From: Tannerellaceae bacterium
Lineage (GTDB): Bacteria; Bacteroidota; Bacteroidia; Bacteroidales; Tannerellaceae
DNA length: 64,000 nucleotides
Direction of reading: 5' to 3'
NCBI GenBank assembly: GCA_031271045.1
Contig: JAISWO010000004.1
Location: 79,939-143,938, forward strand
The translations under genes and the position numbers were made by a program. The notes under the pieces were generated by a model, which was not told where the DNA came from, searched no databases, and saw nothing but the letters and a program-made list of their open reading frames with translations. This document shows positions 17,434 to 27,900 of this stretch, one piece after another; position 1 is the first letter of the stretch; the number at the start of each line of letters is the position of its first letter.

Positions 17434-18452
17434 TAATGGGCAGACTTGAACTGTCGGAGGAAGCGGACGTCGTTTTCGGAGAAAAGGCGGAGGTCGGTCA
17501 CTTGATATTTCAGGTTCGTGATCCGTTCGATGCCCATTCCGAGTGCATAGCCGGAATAGATCTGGCTGTCGATGCCGCAATTGTCGAGTACGTTGGGATG
17601 AACCATGCCGCAGCCCAGGATCTCGACCCAGCCGGTATGCTTGCAGAAGGGGCAGCCTTTGCCGCCGCAGAGGTTGCAGGAGATATCCATCTCGGCCGAG
17701 GGCTCGGTGAAGGGGAAATAAGAAGGACGCAGGCGTATTTTCGTGTCCGTGCCGAAGAGTTCTTTGGCGAAGAAGAGCAGCGCTTGTTTGAGGTCGGCAA
17801 AGGAGACGTCCCGGTCGACGTACAGGGCTTCGACCTGGTGGAAGAAGCAATGAGCGCGGTAGGAGATGGCTTCGTTGCGATACACGCGTCCGGGACAGAT
17901 GATACGGATCGGGGGTTGTTGTTTCTCCATTACGCGCGTTTGCACGGAGGAGGTATGTGTGCGGAGCACGATGTCGGGATGGTGGAGGATGAAGAAGGTG
18001 TCCTGCATATCGCGCGCCGGATGGTCGGCGGCAAAGTTGAGGGATGAGAATACGTGCCAGTCGTCTTCTATCTCAGGTCCTTCGGCGATACTGAATCCCA
18101 GGCGTCCGAAGATGTCGCAGATCTCCTGCCGGACGATGGAAAGCGGGTGGCGAGTGCCGGAGGGGAGCGGGTAGGCTGTCCGCGTGAGGTCGAAATCGAC
18201 GGTGCCGGCTTCGTTGTCGGCAAAGTGATCGCGGAGGTCGTTGATTTTCTGTTGCGCTTGTTCTTTGAGCTGGTTCAGGTATTGCCCGACTTCGCGTTTC
18301 TGTTCGGAGGCTACGTTGCGGAAGTCGTTCATCAGTTGCGATACTTCGCCTTTCTTGCTGAGGTATCGGATACGTAGCGCTTCGAGTTCGTCCGCATTGG
18401 CGGCTTTTAGTTCTTCTACTTCTTTGAGCAGGGATTTGATTCTGTCAATCAT
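17433..18452 (-). CDS. pheS: Phenylalanine-tRNA ligase alpha subunit
   Basis: A 339-residue catalytic alpha subunit. The N-terminal coiled coil (about 1-85) is followed by the class II core. HPLSIVRQEI and a GPEIEDDWHVF segment precede motif 2 (PGRVYRNEAISYRAHCFFHQVE). The C-terminal motif 3 is ALGMGIERI. A cysteine cluster NLCGGKGCPFCKHTG in the middle of the core is typical of many bacterial PheS proteins. pheT lies about 7 kb away on the opposite strand, so subunit balance is not set by one mRNA. The gene is followed directly by nth. Confidence 0.97.
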   Translation of the reverse strand: MIDRIKSLLKEVEELKAANADELEALRIRYLSKKGEVSQLMNDFRNVASEQKREVGQYLNQLKEQAQQKINDLRDHFADNEAGTVDFDLTRTAYPLPSGTRHPLSIVRQEICDIFGRLGFSIAEGPEIEDDWHVFSSLNFAADHPARDMQDTFFILHHPDIVLRTHTSSVQTRVMEKQQPPIRIICPGRVYRNEAISYRAHCFFHQVEALYVDRDVSFADLKQALLFFAKELFGTDTKIRLRPSYFPFTEPSAEMDISCNLCGGKGCPFCKHTGWVEILGCGMVHPNVLDNCGIDSQIYSGYALGMGIERITNLKYQVTDLRLFSENDVRFLRQFKSAH

Positions 18453-18481
18453 TGTTTTGTTTCATTCTGTTTTAGGTGTGG

Positions 18482-18489
18482 CAAATTTA
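18482..18489 (-). promoter_or_regulatory. -7 box for pheS-nth (TAAATTTG)
   Basis: TAAATTTG on the minus strand lies 29 bases before the pheS start and matches TAnnTTTG. Confidence 0.5.
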
Positions 18490-18503
18490 GCCCTTTCTTT
18501 TCG

Positions 18504-20804
18504 TCAGGCAAAGGTTTGTTGTTTTTTTATCTGTTCCTGGACGATGGCGTCGACGACGGCAATGGTGGTCAGGTTCAGGATGTCGCGGGTGGAACTTTCG
18601 AGGTCGGTGAAATGGATGGGTTTGTTCAGGCCCATCTGTATGGGGCCAATGGTTTCGCCTACGCCCATTTCGAGCAGGAGCTTGTAGGCGCTGTTGGCCG
18701 AGCTGAGGTTGGGGAAGAGGAGGGTGTTTACGTCCTTGCCCCGGAGTTTATTGAAGGGGTAGGTCTCGTCGCGCAGTTTTCTATCGAGGGCGAAGTGTAC
18801 CTGCATCTCGCCGTCGATCATCATATCGGGGCAGGTCTTGTGGAGGTAGTCGATGGCTTCGTGCACTTTGAGCGGACTGCCTTGTTTGTCGGAGCCGAAA
18901 TTGGAGTAGGACAGCATCGCCATCACGGGCTCGTGGGCAAAGAAGCGCACGGCGTCGCAGGTCAGGCGGGCAACGTCTTTCAGGACATCGGCCGAGGGAT
19001 GACGGTTGATGAGCGTATCGGCCATGAAGAAGGTTCCTTTTTTGCTGACCAGTATGTTCATGGCGCCGAAATATTTGTAGGGCGGGCGGATGCCGATGAT
19101 TTCTTCGGCAAGCTTGATGACTTCGCTGTAACGGCTGTAGACGCCGGTGATGAAGGCGTCGGCTTCGGCCGTTTCGACCATCATCATACCGAAGGCGTTT
19201 CGTCCGACCATCTTTTCGTAGGCTTCGGAGAAGGTGACGCCTTCGCGGGCTTTCTTCCGGGAGAGGATTTCGGCGTAGCGGGTGCGGCGGTCGTTCTCGC
19301 GGTCGTGGCGCATGTTGACGATTTCGATGTCGTCGATACAGAGGTTTTCTTCGGCGGCGATTTTCCGCAGTCTCTCTTCGTTGCCCAGCAGGATGGGGTG
19401 GCAGATTCCCTCGGCCTTGGCTTCGACGGCGGCTTTGAGCATATTGGCGTGGTTGGCTTCGGCAAAGACGACGCGCTTGGGATTGGCTTTGGCCATGTCT
19501 ATGAAGGAGCGCATGAGGGCATTTTCGTAGCCCATCATCTCGCGCAGGCGGTTCGTATAGCTTTCCCAGTCGGTGATGGCGTGGCGGGCGGCGCCGGAGG
19601 CGATGGCGGCTTTGGCTACGGCGGCGGATACGGTCGTGAGCAGGCGCGGATCGAGCGGTTTGGGCAGGATGTAGTCGCGGCCGAAGGTGGTGCGTTTGAG
19701 TTGGTAGGCGGCGTTCACGATGTCGGGAACGGGTTCTTTGGCCAGGTCGGCGATGGCTTTGACGGCGGCAAGCTTCATGGCTTCGTTGATAGCGGTGGCG
19801 TGCGTATCGAGCGCTCCGCGGAAGATGTATGGGAATCCCAGGACGTTGTTCACCTGGTTCGGATAATCGGAGCGGCCGGTGGCGAAGATGAGGTCGTTGC
19901 GCGAGGCCATGGCTTCGTGGTAGGAGATCTCCGGATTGGGATTGGCCAGGGCGAAGACGATGGGATTCCGGTTCATGGATTGCACCATCGGGCGGGTCAG
20001 CACGTCGGCGACGGAGAGGCCCAGGAAAACGTCGGCGCCGGCGATGGCTTCGCCCAGGGTGGCGAGGGGGCGGGAGGTTGCAAATTCCTGCTTGGCGGCG
20101 TTCAGGTCGGCGCGCGTGGTGGAGAGGACGCCTTTGCTGTCGCACATGACGATGTTTTCTTTCCGGGCGCCGAGCGAGACGTACAGCCTTGTGCAGGAGA
20201 TTGAGGCGGCGCCGGCGCCGTTGACGACGATCTGCACGTCGTCGATTTTCTTGCCCGCTACCTCGAGGGCGTTGAGGAGGGCTGCGCCCGATATGATGGC
20301 GGTGCCGTGCTGGTCGTCGTGCATGACGGGGATGTCGAGCTCGGCTTTCAGGCGGGTTTCGATCTCGAAACATTCCGGCGCCTTGATGTCTTCCAGGTTA
20401 ATGCCTCCGAAGGTGGGGGCGATGGCCTTGACGGTTTGTATGAACTTCTCCGGGTCTTTTTCGTCCACTTCGATATCGAATACGTCGATGCCGGCGAAGA
20501 TTTTAAACAGCAATCCTTTGCCTTCCATCACCGGTTTGCCGGCCAGGGGGCCGATGTCGCCCAATCCGAGCACCGCCGTGCCGTTCGAGACAACGGCCAC
20601 GAGGTTTCCCTTTGCCGTATACCGGTAGGCGTCCAACGGATTTTTCTCTATTTCCAGACAGGGTTCGGCCACGCCGGGCGAATACGCCAGCGACAAATCG
20701 GCCTGCGTACTGTAAGGTTTGGTTGGGTTTACTTCAATTTTACCCGGTTTTCCTTCCGCGTGATAGCGGAGTGCATCTTCTCTTTTTGCCATATATTTGT
20801 TCAT
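18504..20804 (-). CDS. maeB: NADP-dependent malic enzyme with phosphotransacetylase-like domain
   Basis: A 766-residue MaeB-type protein that oxidatively decarboxylates malate to pyruvate, supplying NADPH. The N-terminal malic enzyme part (about 1-425) has SLAYSPGVAEPC, the catalytic NGTAVLGLGDIGPLAGKPVM region and the metal-site HDDQHGTAI. A Rossmann segment follows. The C-terminal part (about 430-760) is phosphate-acetyltransferase-like, thought to be regulatory (acetyl-CoA response) in this family. An alternative start is the Met at residue 5 (MAKREDAL). A TACATTTG box sits just upstream of the chosen start. Confidence 0.95.
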   Translation of the reverse strand: MNKYMAKREDALRYHAEGKPGKIEVNPTKPYSTQADLSLAYSPGVAEPCLEIEKNPLDAYRYTAKGNLVAVVSNGTAVLGLGDIGPLAGKPVMEGKGLLFKIFAGIDVFDIEVDEKDPEKFIQTVKAIAPTFGGINLEDIKAPECFEIETRLKAELDIPVMHDDQHGTAIISGAALLNALEVAGKKIDDVQIVVNGAGAASISCTRLYVSLGARKENIVMCDSKGVLSTTRADLNAAKQEFATSRPLATLGEAIAGADVFLGLSVADVLTRPMVQSMNRNPIVFALANPNPEISYHEAMASRNDLIFATGRSDYPNQVNNVLGFPYIFRGALDTHATAINEAMKLAAVKAIADLAKEPVPDIVNAAYQLKRTTFGRDYILPKPLDPRLLTTVSAAVAKAAIASGAARHAITDWESYTNRLREMMGYENALMRSFIDMAKANPKRVVFAEANHANMLKAAVEAKAEGICHPILLGNEERLRKIAAEENLCIDDIEIVNMRHDRENDRRTRYAEILSRKKAREGVTFSEAYEKMVGRNAFGMMMVETAEADAFITGVYSRYSEVIKLAEEIIGIRPPYKYFGAMNILVSKKGTFFMADTLINRHPSADVLKDVARLTCDAVRFFAHEPVMAMLSYSNFGSDKQGSPLKVHEAIDYLHKTCPDMMIDGEMQVHFALDRKLRDETYPFNKLRGKDVNTLLFPNLSSANSAYKLLLEMGVGETIGPIQMGLNKPIHFTDLESSTRDILNLTTIAVVDAIVQEQIKKQQTFA

Positions 20805-20823
20805 TTACGTTATATTCTGGCGG

Positions 20824-20831
20824 CAAATGTA
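20824..20831 (-). promoter_or_regulatory. -7 box for maeB (TACATTTG)
   Basis: TACATTTG on the minus strand, 19 bases before the ATG at 20804. The tandem array D1 begins about 80 bases further upstream. Confidence 0.55.
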
Positions 20832-20904
20832 AGCAATTCGGGTTGAAGAAATCCTTTTGGCGGCTCATCTTTTGTTGCGATCGCTCTTTCCGGCGGCCGC
20901 CGGA

Positions 20905-21146
20905 CCTCCGCCGGAGCTTTCGCAAGTCTGCAAAACCTTCCCCGTGACGCGCCGGAGCTTTCGCAGATCTGCAAAACCTTCCCCGTGACGCGCCGGAGCT
21001 TTCGCAAGTCTGCAAAACCTTCCCCGCGACGCGCCGGAGCTTTCGCAAGTCTGCAAAACCTTCCCCGTGTCGCGCCGGAGCTTTCGCAAGTCTGCAAAAC
21101 CTTCCCCGTGTCGCGCCGGAGCTTTCGCAAGTCTGCAAAAGCTTCA
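20905..21146. repeat. Tandem array D1: six units of 41 bp
   Basis: Units beginning GCCGGAGCTTTCGCA start at 20910, 20951, 20992, 21033, 21074 and 21115, an exact 41-base period. The core is GCAAGTCTGC in five copies and the perfect palindrome GCAGATCTGC in one, followed by AAAACCTTCCCCGTG. A 41-base period shifts frame each unit, so it is not coding. The array lies between the end of the endonuclease/exonuclease/phosphatase gene and the maeB promoter. The same unit family recurs at 40.15 kb (array D2). Confidence 0.9.
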
Positions 21147-21225
21147 GCGGGGCGTTTGGGGGGAATTGCAGATTTGCGGTTGAGGGGGCGGAGGACGGGG
21201 CGTCAAATGTTTGAGGGGGGAGGCG

Positions 21226-22239
21226 TCAGTCGGAAAAGATCAGGAAGTCGGCAACAACGGGCAGGTGGTCGCTGTAGCCGGCTTCGTGGCGGAAACCGTG
21301 GTAGCTGCGCCAGGGGCGTTGGCCGACCCAAACCTTGTCGTTGATGAGCAGGAAGGACGGGGCGTAGGTGCGCGCGCTGCCGGGAACGTGGCGCATCGTG
21401 GCGTCGGAAGTCTGCATCCGGCGGTGAATGAGAATCTGGTCCAGTTGGTTCCAGAGATCCCGGTATTTATAGCTGCCGCGCGTGAAGGACGGAGTGGCGT
21501 CGGCGAAGAGGTTGAGGAGGCTGCCCTCGGCAAGCCGGCGCATCGGGGGGGCGAAGGGCTCTTCGTTGAAGTCGCCCATCACGATCTGCAACGGGCTCTG
21601 CCGCACGCGCGCCAGGGAATCGCTCAGGGCGCGAAGGACGCCGGCTGCCGCCTCGCGACGAGCTTGGCTTTTCTTCTCTCCGCCGTATCTCGAAGGGAAA
21701 TGGCAGACCATCACGTCCAGCGTATCCCCGCTACCAATCCGGCCCCATACGTGCAGGATGGGGCGCGTGGGACGGGCAGAGGAGGGCAAAGGAACCGGCA
21801 CGGGGCTGTGGCCGAGGTAACGAAACTTATCCCGTTGATACAGCAGGGCTACGTTGATGCCGCGCCGGTCGGGCCCCTGCGTGACGAGATAACGGTAGGC
21901 TTGTTGCCGAAGCGGAGTGCGCGTTAGCAGATGCGTCAGCGCCGTGTCGTTTTCTGCTTCGCAAAGGCCAACCAAGGCCGGCGTATCCCATTCGCCCACG
22001 GCGCTGATCACGCGCGCGAGTTGCCGCAGTTTGTGCCCATAGCGCGAAGGCGTCCATCGCCTCGGGCCGGAAGGCAGGAAGTCTTCGTCCTCCGTCTGCG
22101 CATCGTCGTAGGTATCGAAAAGATTTTCCACATTATAACTCATCACCCGGAAGGGTATCTGCCCCGGCGCCGGCAGCGGCGGCAACAGCCAGAGTGTGGT
22201 GACAAGGAGAATTGGGAAGCGAAAGTCAGTGATCCGCAT
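21226..22239 (-). CDS. Endonuclease/exonuclease/phosphatase family protein, exported
   Basis: A 337-residue protein of the DNase I-like metal-dependent fold. A signal peptide (MRITDFRFPILLVTTLWLL, ending near PAPGQ) indicates export. The fold motifs are visible: MSYNVENLF, LCEAEND (metal-binding Glu), MVCHFPSRYGG, MGDFNEEP and a C-terminal YSDHLPV (catalytic Asp-His). Extracellular members are nucleases or phosphodiesterases; substrate is unknown. The frame is open to 22269. I prefer the ATG at 22239, which gives a proper signal peptide and overlaps the upstream gene's stop by 14 bases, so the two are co-transcribed. Confidence 0.85.
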   Translation of the reverse strand: MRITDFRFPILLVTTLWLLPPLPAPGQIPFRVMSYNVENLFDTYDDAQTEDEDFLPSGPRRWTPSRYGHKLRQLARVISAVGEWDTPALVGLCEAENDTALTHLLTRTPLRQQAYRYLVTQGPDRRGINVALLYQRDKFRYLGHSPVPVPLPSSARPTRPILHVWGRIGSGDTLDVMVCHFPSRYGGEKKSQARREAAAGVLRALSDSLARVRQSPLQIVMGDFNEEPFAPPMRRLAEGSLLNLFADATPSFTRGSYKYRDLWNQLDQILIHRRMQTSDATMRHVPGSARTYAPSFLLINDKVWVGQRPWRSYHGFRHEAGYSDHLPVVADFLIFSD

Positions 22240-23719
22240 CGTCCGTTGCGGGTTCCGGCACGTATTCATAGGCGCCGATGTCAGGGCCGTCTTCGCTTGC
22301 CGTGCGGTCGACGCCTAAGCGGTCGAGCGGATATTGGAGGGCGATTCCGGGGTCGGCATTTCCGATGACGGCCCGGGCCGTATCGGGTCTGAAATCGAAG
22401 AAGAAATTATTTTCGGTATTTCCCAGGGATTTGTAGGTCATCGTATTTTTCCTGTGAATGAACTGCGTGTTGACCAGGTTGGCGTCTTCTGTTTGCATCG
22501 TCTTCAGGGCGCAATGATTGAAGCGGAAATCAAGCGCTCCTTCGCCGGATGAATCAATCGAGAGTTCTCCCCGGAGCGGTTCGTTCCCTTCGGCGAAGCT
22601 GCCGTCGATAAGACAGTTGTCGAAAGCAACGTGCAACGAAGCCTCTCGCTTGGCAGTCTGCGCGTGGTCCGTCGTTTCGATGTAATTCTTTACGCCAAGC
22701 GCCGGCAGGCCCTGGCGTCCGGGGCGGATGAGGTAATAATTGGCCACGGTGCAGTGAACGAAGCGATAGTCGCCTCCGGAGAGCGAGACGACGTGCCCCG
22801 TGGCATTGCTAAATTCCGTATTGACGGCCTCGATCCGGCAGTTCGTTGCCGTCAACGCCGACTGTTCCATATTTGTGATCTGCGAATTGGCGATCGTCAG
22901 TTTCATTTCCCCGGTGGATGACTCCTCGAAGCGCAGTCCGCTGTTTCCATTCCTGACAACGACATGCTCCATCACATTCCCCCGGCTTCCGGCTTCGAAA
23001 TAAAGGCCGTCCCACTGATTGGCGACACGGTCGTAAGGGATATCTACCGGCAGTTTATCCAGCCGGTCGCCGCGGAAGGTAATGGGTTCGTCCAACGTCC
23101 CGGCAGCTTTGAGCGTCCCTTTGATCACCCACCTGGCCTTATCGTGCATATAGAACGTCGCTCCCTTGGCGATCGTAAGCGTCACGCCGCTATCCACCAC
23201 CAAGCTGTCGTAGATCAGATACGGTCGTTCGCCCGTCCAGAGCGTATCCCTTCCGACGGAGCATCCGCCTTTGTAAAGACGCACATCCTGTCCGTAAGCC
23301 ATCAGCAAGAGCGTCTGCCTCGCCCCGTTGACCGTAAAAGCCAGGCGATCTTCCACCACCAACGGCCGGTCCTCTCCGGTAGGATCGACGGTCACTTCCA
23401 CAAACACATACAAGCTATCCTTTCCCGGCAGATATATACCGGAAAACGACTTGCCGCTCCGTCCGTCCACATTGATACGAAAGATTGATTCCTCCCCGCC
23501 TTCCAGCCGGATATCCGTAATATTCAGCGCCTCCTTGTTCGTATTATACACCATAAACTGCCTGGTAGCGGATCCGATCGTCGTAAAGACCGTATCAAAC
23601 GAAAGCGTATCGACCGAGAAGCTCAACCGGTGCGCCACATTGGTCGAATACGGCTCATCCTCCCATTCGCCACAAGCCACCATCATAATTCCCAAAAGCA
23701 AACAATGAAATACCTTCAT
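22226..23719 (-). CDS. Right-handed beta-helix lipoprotein
   Basis: A 497-residue protein starting MKVFHCLLLGIMMVAC, a lipoprotein signal with the cysteine at 16. Residues 30-150 look like an immunoglobulin-like domain. The rest has pectate-lyase-like parallel beta-helix character, with repeated short strands ending in Asn or Val (for example HVVVRNGNSGLRFEES). The C-terminus carries DIGAYEY, the closing motif of many secreted Bacteroidetes beta-helix proteins. It may bind or cleave polysaccharide at the cell surface; no catalytic site can be named. The frame also allows a start at 23728, three codons earlier. It diverges from the FecR gene at the head of the utilization locus. Confidence 0.75.
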   Translation of the reverse strand: MKVFHCLLLGIMMVACGEWEDEPYSTNVAHRLSFSVDTLSFDTVFTTIGSATRQFMVYNTNKEALNITDIRLEGGEESIFRINVDGRSGKSFSGIYLPGKDSLYVFVEVTVDPTGEDRPLVVEDRLAFTVNGARQTLLLMAYGQDVRLYKGGCSVGRDTLWTGERPYLIYDSLVVDSGVTLTIAKGATFYMHDKARWVIKGTLKAAGTLDEPITFRGDRLDKLPVDIPYDRVANQWDGLYFEAGSRGNVMEHVVVRNGNSGLRFEESSTGEMKLTIANSQITNMEQSALTATNCRIEAVNTEFSNATGHVVSLSGGDYRFVHCTVANYYLIRPGRQGLPALGVKNYIETTDHAQTAKREASLHVAFDNCLIDGSFAEGNEPLRGELSIDSSGEGALDFRFNHCALKTMQTEDANLVNTQFIHRKNTMTYKSLGNTENNFFFDFRPDTARAVIGNADPGIALQYPLDRLGVDRTASEDGPDIGAYEYVPEPATDDADH

Positions 23720-23891
23720 CCGCCACATATATTATATATAAAATGTCTGCCTGTAAAACGACATACACCGCTATTTATTGCCCCCGCACGGAAAGGCAAG
23801 AATCCATAGCCCCGGCATAGGGATTCTCAACCAAGGCGTAGTCTTATATATTAGCGAGGATGAAAACATCCTGTTTTACGAAGTAAAGGAG

Positions 23892-24803
23892 ATGATAGAC
23901 GACGATTCAAAAGGGCTTGAATGTAGCAAACATATACAATTCAAGCCTGTAAACACAGACCCCGAGGCGGTATATGCGCGTGTGCAATATCGCATCCGGG
24001 AAGCAGAGTGGCGAAATGCAAAAGACGGCGTTTCGCGGTGGTGGCAGTATGTTTCTATTGCTGTTTCCATTTCTTTTCTGGCACTCTTGTCTTATCAGTT
24101 TTTATACCACCCGGAGGCGGCGGATACGGTGAAAGCCTCGCCTCCTCCACCGGTTATTTATCTGGAAACGGTAGCTCTGCCCGGGGCGAAGACCTGCATC
24201 ACCCTGCCCGATAGCAGCATTGTCTGGCTCAATAGCATGGCCAGCCTGCGCTATCCCCAGCAATTCACAGGAACCAGCCGTCTGGTGGAACTCAAAGGCG
24301 AAGCCCTTTTCGACATACGGAAAGACACGGTAAGTCCCTTCGTCGTATCCACCGACGGAATGCACATCGAAGTGACGGGAACGGTTTTTAATGTCTATTC
24401 CGGTTTAACGCCCGGACTTTGCACGGAAGTGACCCTTATAAAAGGATCCGTCAGCTTGTATAAGGACGGGAACGACGCACCGCCGACCGTATTGATGCCC
24501 AATCAGCAAGCCCTGTTTGATAAGGAAAGCGGCAACATACGCGTAGCCCGGGTAAACGCCTCGGCTTATTCCTCGTGGGTAACGCGGAAATTTATCTTCG
24601 ACCGTACCTCGATGGAAGACATTGCCCGCGAGCTGGGAAGAGCCTTCAACGTAAAAATACATATACACAACGACTCGATCCGGAACATGCAAATCAATGC
24701 CCATTTCACACACGGGGAAACATTAGACAAAATATTATCCATTCTCCAGATCCCAGCCAACTATGCGTACAGGAAGGAGGGTGGAGACATACATCTCAAG
24801 TGA
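23892..24803 (+). CDS. FecR-type anti-sigma factor with shortened cytoplasmic domain
   Basis: A 303-residue inner-membrane regulator. One membrane helix lies at about 52-70 (VSIAVSISFLALLSYQF), followed by the periplasmic FecR domain (about 90-215, with SSIVWLNSMASLRYP and ELKGEALFDI) and the C-terminal DUF4974-like domain (about 230-303). FecR proteins hold an ECF sigma factor until a SusC-type receptor signals. Here the cytoplasmic part before the helix is only about 50 residues, shorter than usual, and no sigma gene lies next to it. The frame is open from 23778, but MIDDDSK at 23892 is the plausible start. SusC, with an STN signalling domain, follows 168 bases downstream. Confidence 0.82.
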   Translation: MIDDDSKGLECSKHIQFKPVNTDPEAVYARVQYRIREAEWRNAKDGVSRWWQYVSIAVSISFLALLSYQFLYHPEAADTVKASPPPPVIYLETVALPGAKTCITLPDSSIVWLNSMASLRYPQQFTGTSRLVELKGEALFDIRKDTVSPFVVSTDGMHIEVTGTVFNVYSGLTPGLCTEVTLIKGSVSLYKDGNDAPPTVLMPNQQALFDKESGNIRVARVNASAYSSWVTRKFIFDRTSMEDIARELGRAFNVKIHIHNDSIRNMQINAHFTHGETLDKILSILQIPANYAYRKEGGDIHLK

Positions 24804-24971
24804 AACATAAACCCTTAAAATCAAAGAACCATGGACGACACGTAGTTTAACCCTTAAAGAAAGATTTGAAAAAGCCTCTATCTGCTTTTCGCTTTTTCCA
24901 ATCTGTATTGTTTTTAACGAGAAGTAGCATCACTACTGATTTACAAACCATTTTAAAAGACAACTAATTGT

Positions 24972-27900
24972 ATGGAAAATCACCAGATTAATGTACTTCT
25001 ACGGAAGTATGTATTATTTTTTGTCCCTTCTCTCAGCCACAGGAGATGGGATTTCATGAAGTTCGTATTCTTGTTTATCTGTGCAGGCGTTTGTAGCTTG
25101 GCTGCCGAGACGACCGTTCCCCAAGTCATGAGCAACGTAAGCCTGAAGATAAAGAACGGTACGGTACTTGAAGCCCTCAAAGCGATAGAAAACCAATCGG
25201 ATTACACCTTTGTATACAACACAAACGACGTGAATCTGATGAAAACGGTTACTATCAACGCTGACAACAAAGATTTGCAAGACGTATTAGACAGCCTGTT
25301 CGGAACAAACGAATTTGGCTACCGGATCATGGACAACCGCCACATTGCCCTGTACAGGAAAGCCGCCGTCCAGCAGCAGTCCAACGTATCCATCCGGGGT
25401 ACCATCACCGATGACACGGGACAGTCCGTCATCGGCGCAAACGTGCAAATCGTAGGAACAGGTACCGGAACGATCACCGACATTGACGGAAAGTACGAAT
25501 TGTCGGTACCCTCCGGAGCCGTATTGCGAATAAGCTACGTAGGCTTTCTTACGCAGGAAGTGAAAGTAGCGGCGGGCAGGACTACGTACGACATTGTTCT
25601 GCATGAAGACGCCGAAGCGCTGGAAGAAGTAGTCGTCATAGGGTATGGCGTGGTAAAGAAAAGCGACGTGACCGGTTCTATAACCTCGGTCAATACCGAC
25701 GAAATACTCAAACGTACGCCCATCTCGCTTGTCACCGGTCTGCAAGGAGCCGCGGCAGGGGTATTGGTTACACGTGACGGCGGCCCGGACGGCGGTTCGA
25801 AGATCCGTATCCGCGGGATTGCCAGTGTGGACAACCGTACCGACCCCTTATTCGTGGTCGACGGCATACGCGTAGGAGATAATGTCGATTACCTCAACCC
25901 GGCCGACGTGCTGAACATCGAAATCCTGAAGGATGCTTCCGCCACGGCCATCTACGGTTCGCAAGGCGCTAATGGGGTCGTCATGATCACCACCCGCAAG
26001 GGGGAAGCCGGACGCGCCCGCGTCAGTTTCTCGGCCAACACCTCCGTATTGTCGCCCAGCGAACGAATTGACGTGCTCGATGCCGCAGGCTTCGTGAATG
26101 CCGCCCGCGTAGCCGCCGCCAACAGTGGAGCGACGCTCAACACGGCCTGGAACCGGTACGATACCGAGCTGAACTACATCGACTGGCAGGACGAAATGTC
26201 GCGCACAGCCTTACAGCAAACCTATAATATAAATGTATCGGGAGGTAGCGATGCCACCCGCGCCGTTATGTCGATAGGTTATTCCAACAACCAGGGCGTT
26301 GTGATCTACAACGATTTCGAACGTCTGACGGCACGCCTGGCCGTTGACCACACCGTAAAGAAATCCATCCGCACCGGCGCAAGCATCGCTTATACCTACT
26401 CCCGCCGCATCGGAACAGGGTCCGGAATGTTGACCTATGCCGGCATTCCGCCTACAATGGACGATGTAGACGCGCAGGGTAACCTGATCCATATCCCCGT
26501 GCAATACGACAACGGAACCTGGGGGCATTTCTTCCATACCGGGAACGACGTGAACAAATCGCAGGACAACCCCGTTGCCGCCGCAACGGAAAGATATGAA
26601 TCCGGCAACTATAGCTACGGTCATAACGTGATTGCCAATGCTTACGCCGACATTGATCTGTGGAAAGGATTGACCTTCCGCTCCAATGCCGCTTACAGCT
26701 ACTACGGTAGCGCTGGCAGCTCTTACTCGCCCCTGAACAACCGCCCGCAGCTCAATCAGAATGACGATTACGACCGTTTTTCTCTGAGTTTTTCGCAAAA
26801 CATCGGCCTTTCGCTGGAATCGTACCTGACCTATAACCTGACGCTGGCCGATATTCACAGCATCCAGGCTATGGCCGGACATTCTATTTCGAGAAACTTC
26901 GGTTCCAATTCGTACATCGAAGCGCGCTATATGCCCGTGCCTACCATCCGGCAGATTGCAATGACACAGCAGCCCACCTCCATTACAGGTAGCGGAGGTT
27001 TGAATGATGAAACACACATGGAATCATTCTTCGGACGCTTGAATTACACCTTGCTCGGCAAGTATTTGCTGACGGCCAGTATCCGGCGCGACGGTTCATC
27101 CAATTTCGGTAAAGGCAACCGCTACGGGGTTTTCCCCTCGGCATCCCTCGCCTACCGTTTGTCGGAAGAAGATTTCATCAAGGATCTGAATATTTTCAGC
27201 AACCTGAAGCTCCGTCTGGGATGGGGACAGGTAGGTAATGCCGGATTCTCGGGCGACCGGGCGATTAACCAGCTCTCGTCCTCCCGCATTGCCTACTATT
27301 ACTATACCGGCACAGGAAGTAACGGCTTCACGGATGCACCCGGCTTGGCACAGACACGTGAAATCGACACCAACCTGAAATGGGAAACCAATGAAACAAC
27401 CAATGTCGCGTTGGATTTCGGTTTTATGAACAATCAACTGTCCTTCACGGCTGAATATTTTATCCGCGATTCAAAGGATTTGTTGCTGAGCCGTTCGCTT
27501 CGTCCTTCATCCGGCTATAATGATATTTATACCAATTCAGGACACATCCGGAACTCCGGCTTCGAACTCACCGCTACGTACCAGAAGCCCGTAGGCGATT
27601 GGTTCTTCAATGCCCGCCTGAGCGCTTCCACGATCAAGAATGAAGTAATCGACGTAGGAGAACCGATTTATAATACGACCGGCAACGGAGACTGGTGGAC
27701 GAACTGCTCCGTAACGCAAAATGGCGATCCGCTGGCTGCATTCTACGGACTGCGCGTAGACGGCATCTTCCAGACGCAAGCGGAAATAGACGCCCTGAAT
27801 GCCGCCGCCGCTGCGAAAGGCGTGAACGGAGGATACTATCAGGCGCAATACACGGCGCCGGGCGATTACAAATTCAAGGATCTGGATGGCAATGGGTTCA

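Noticed and set aside
18516..20204. A 562-residue frame antisense to maeB
   Set aside because: Mirror of a well-supported malic enzyme gene with no motifs of its own.
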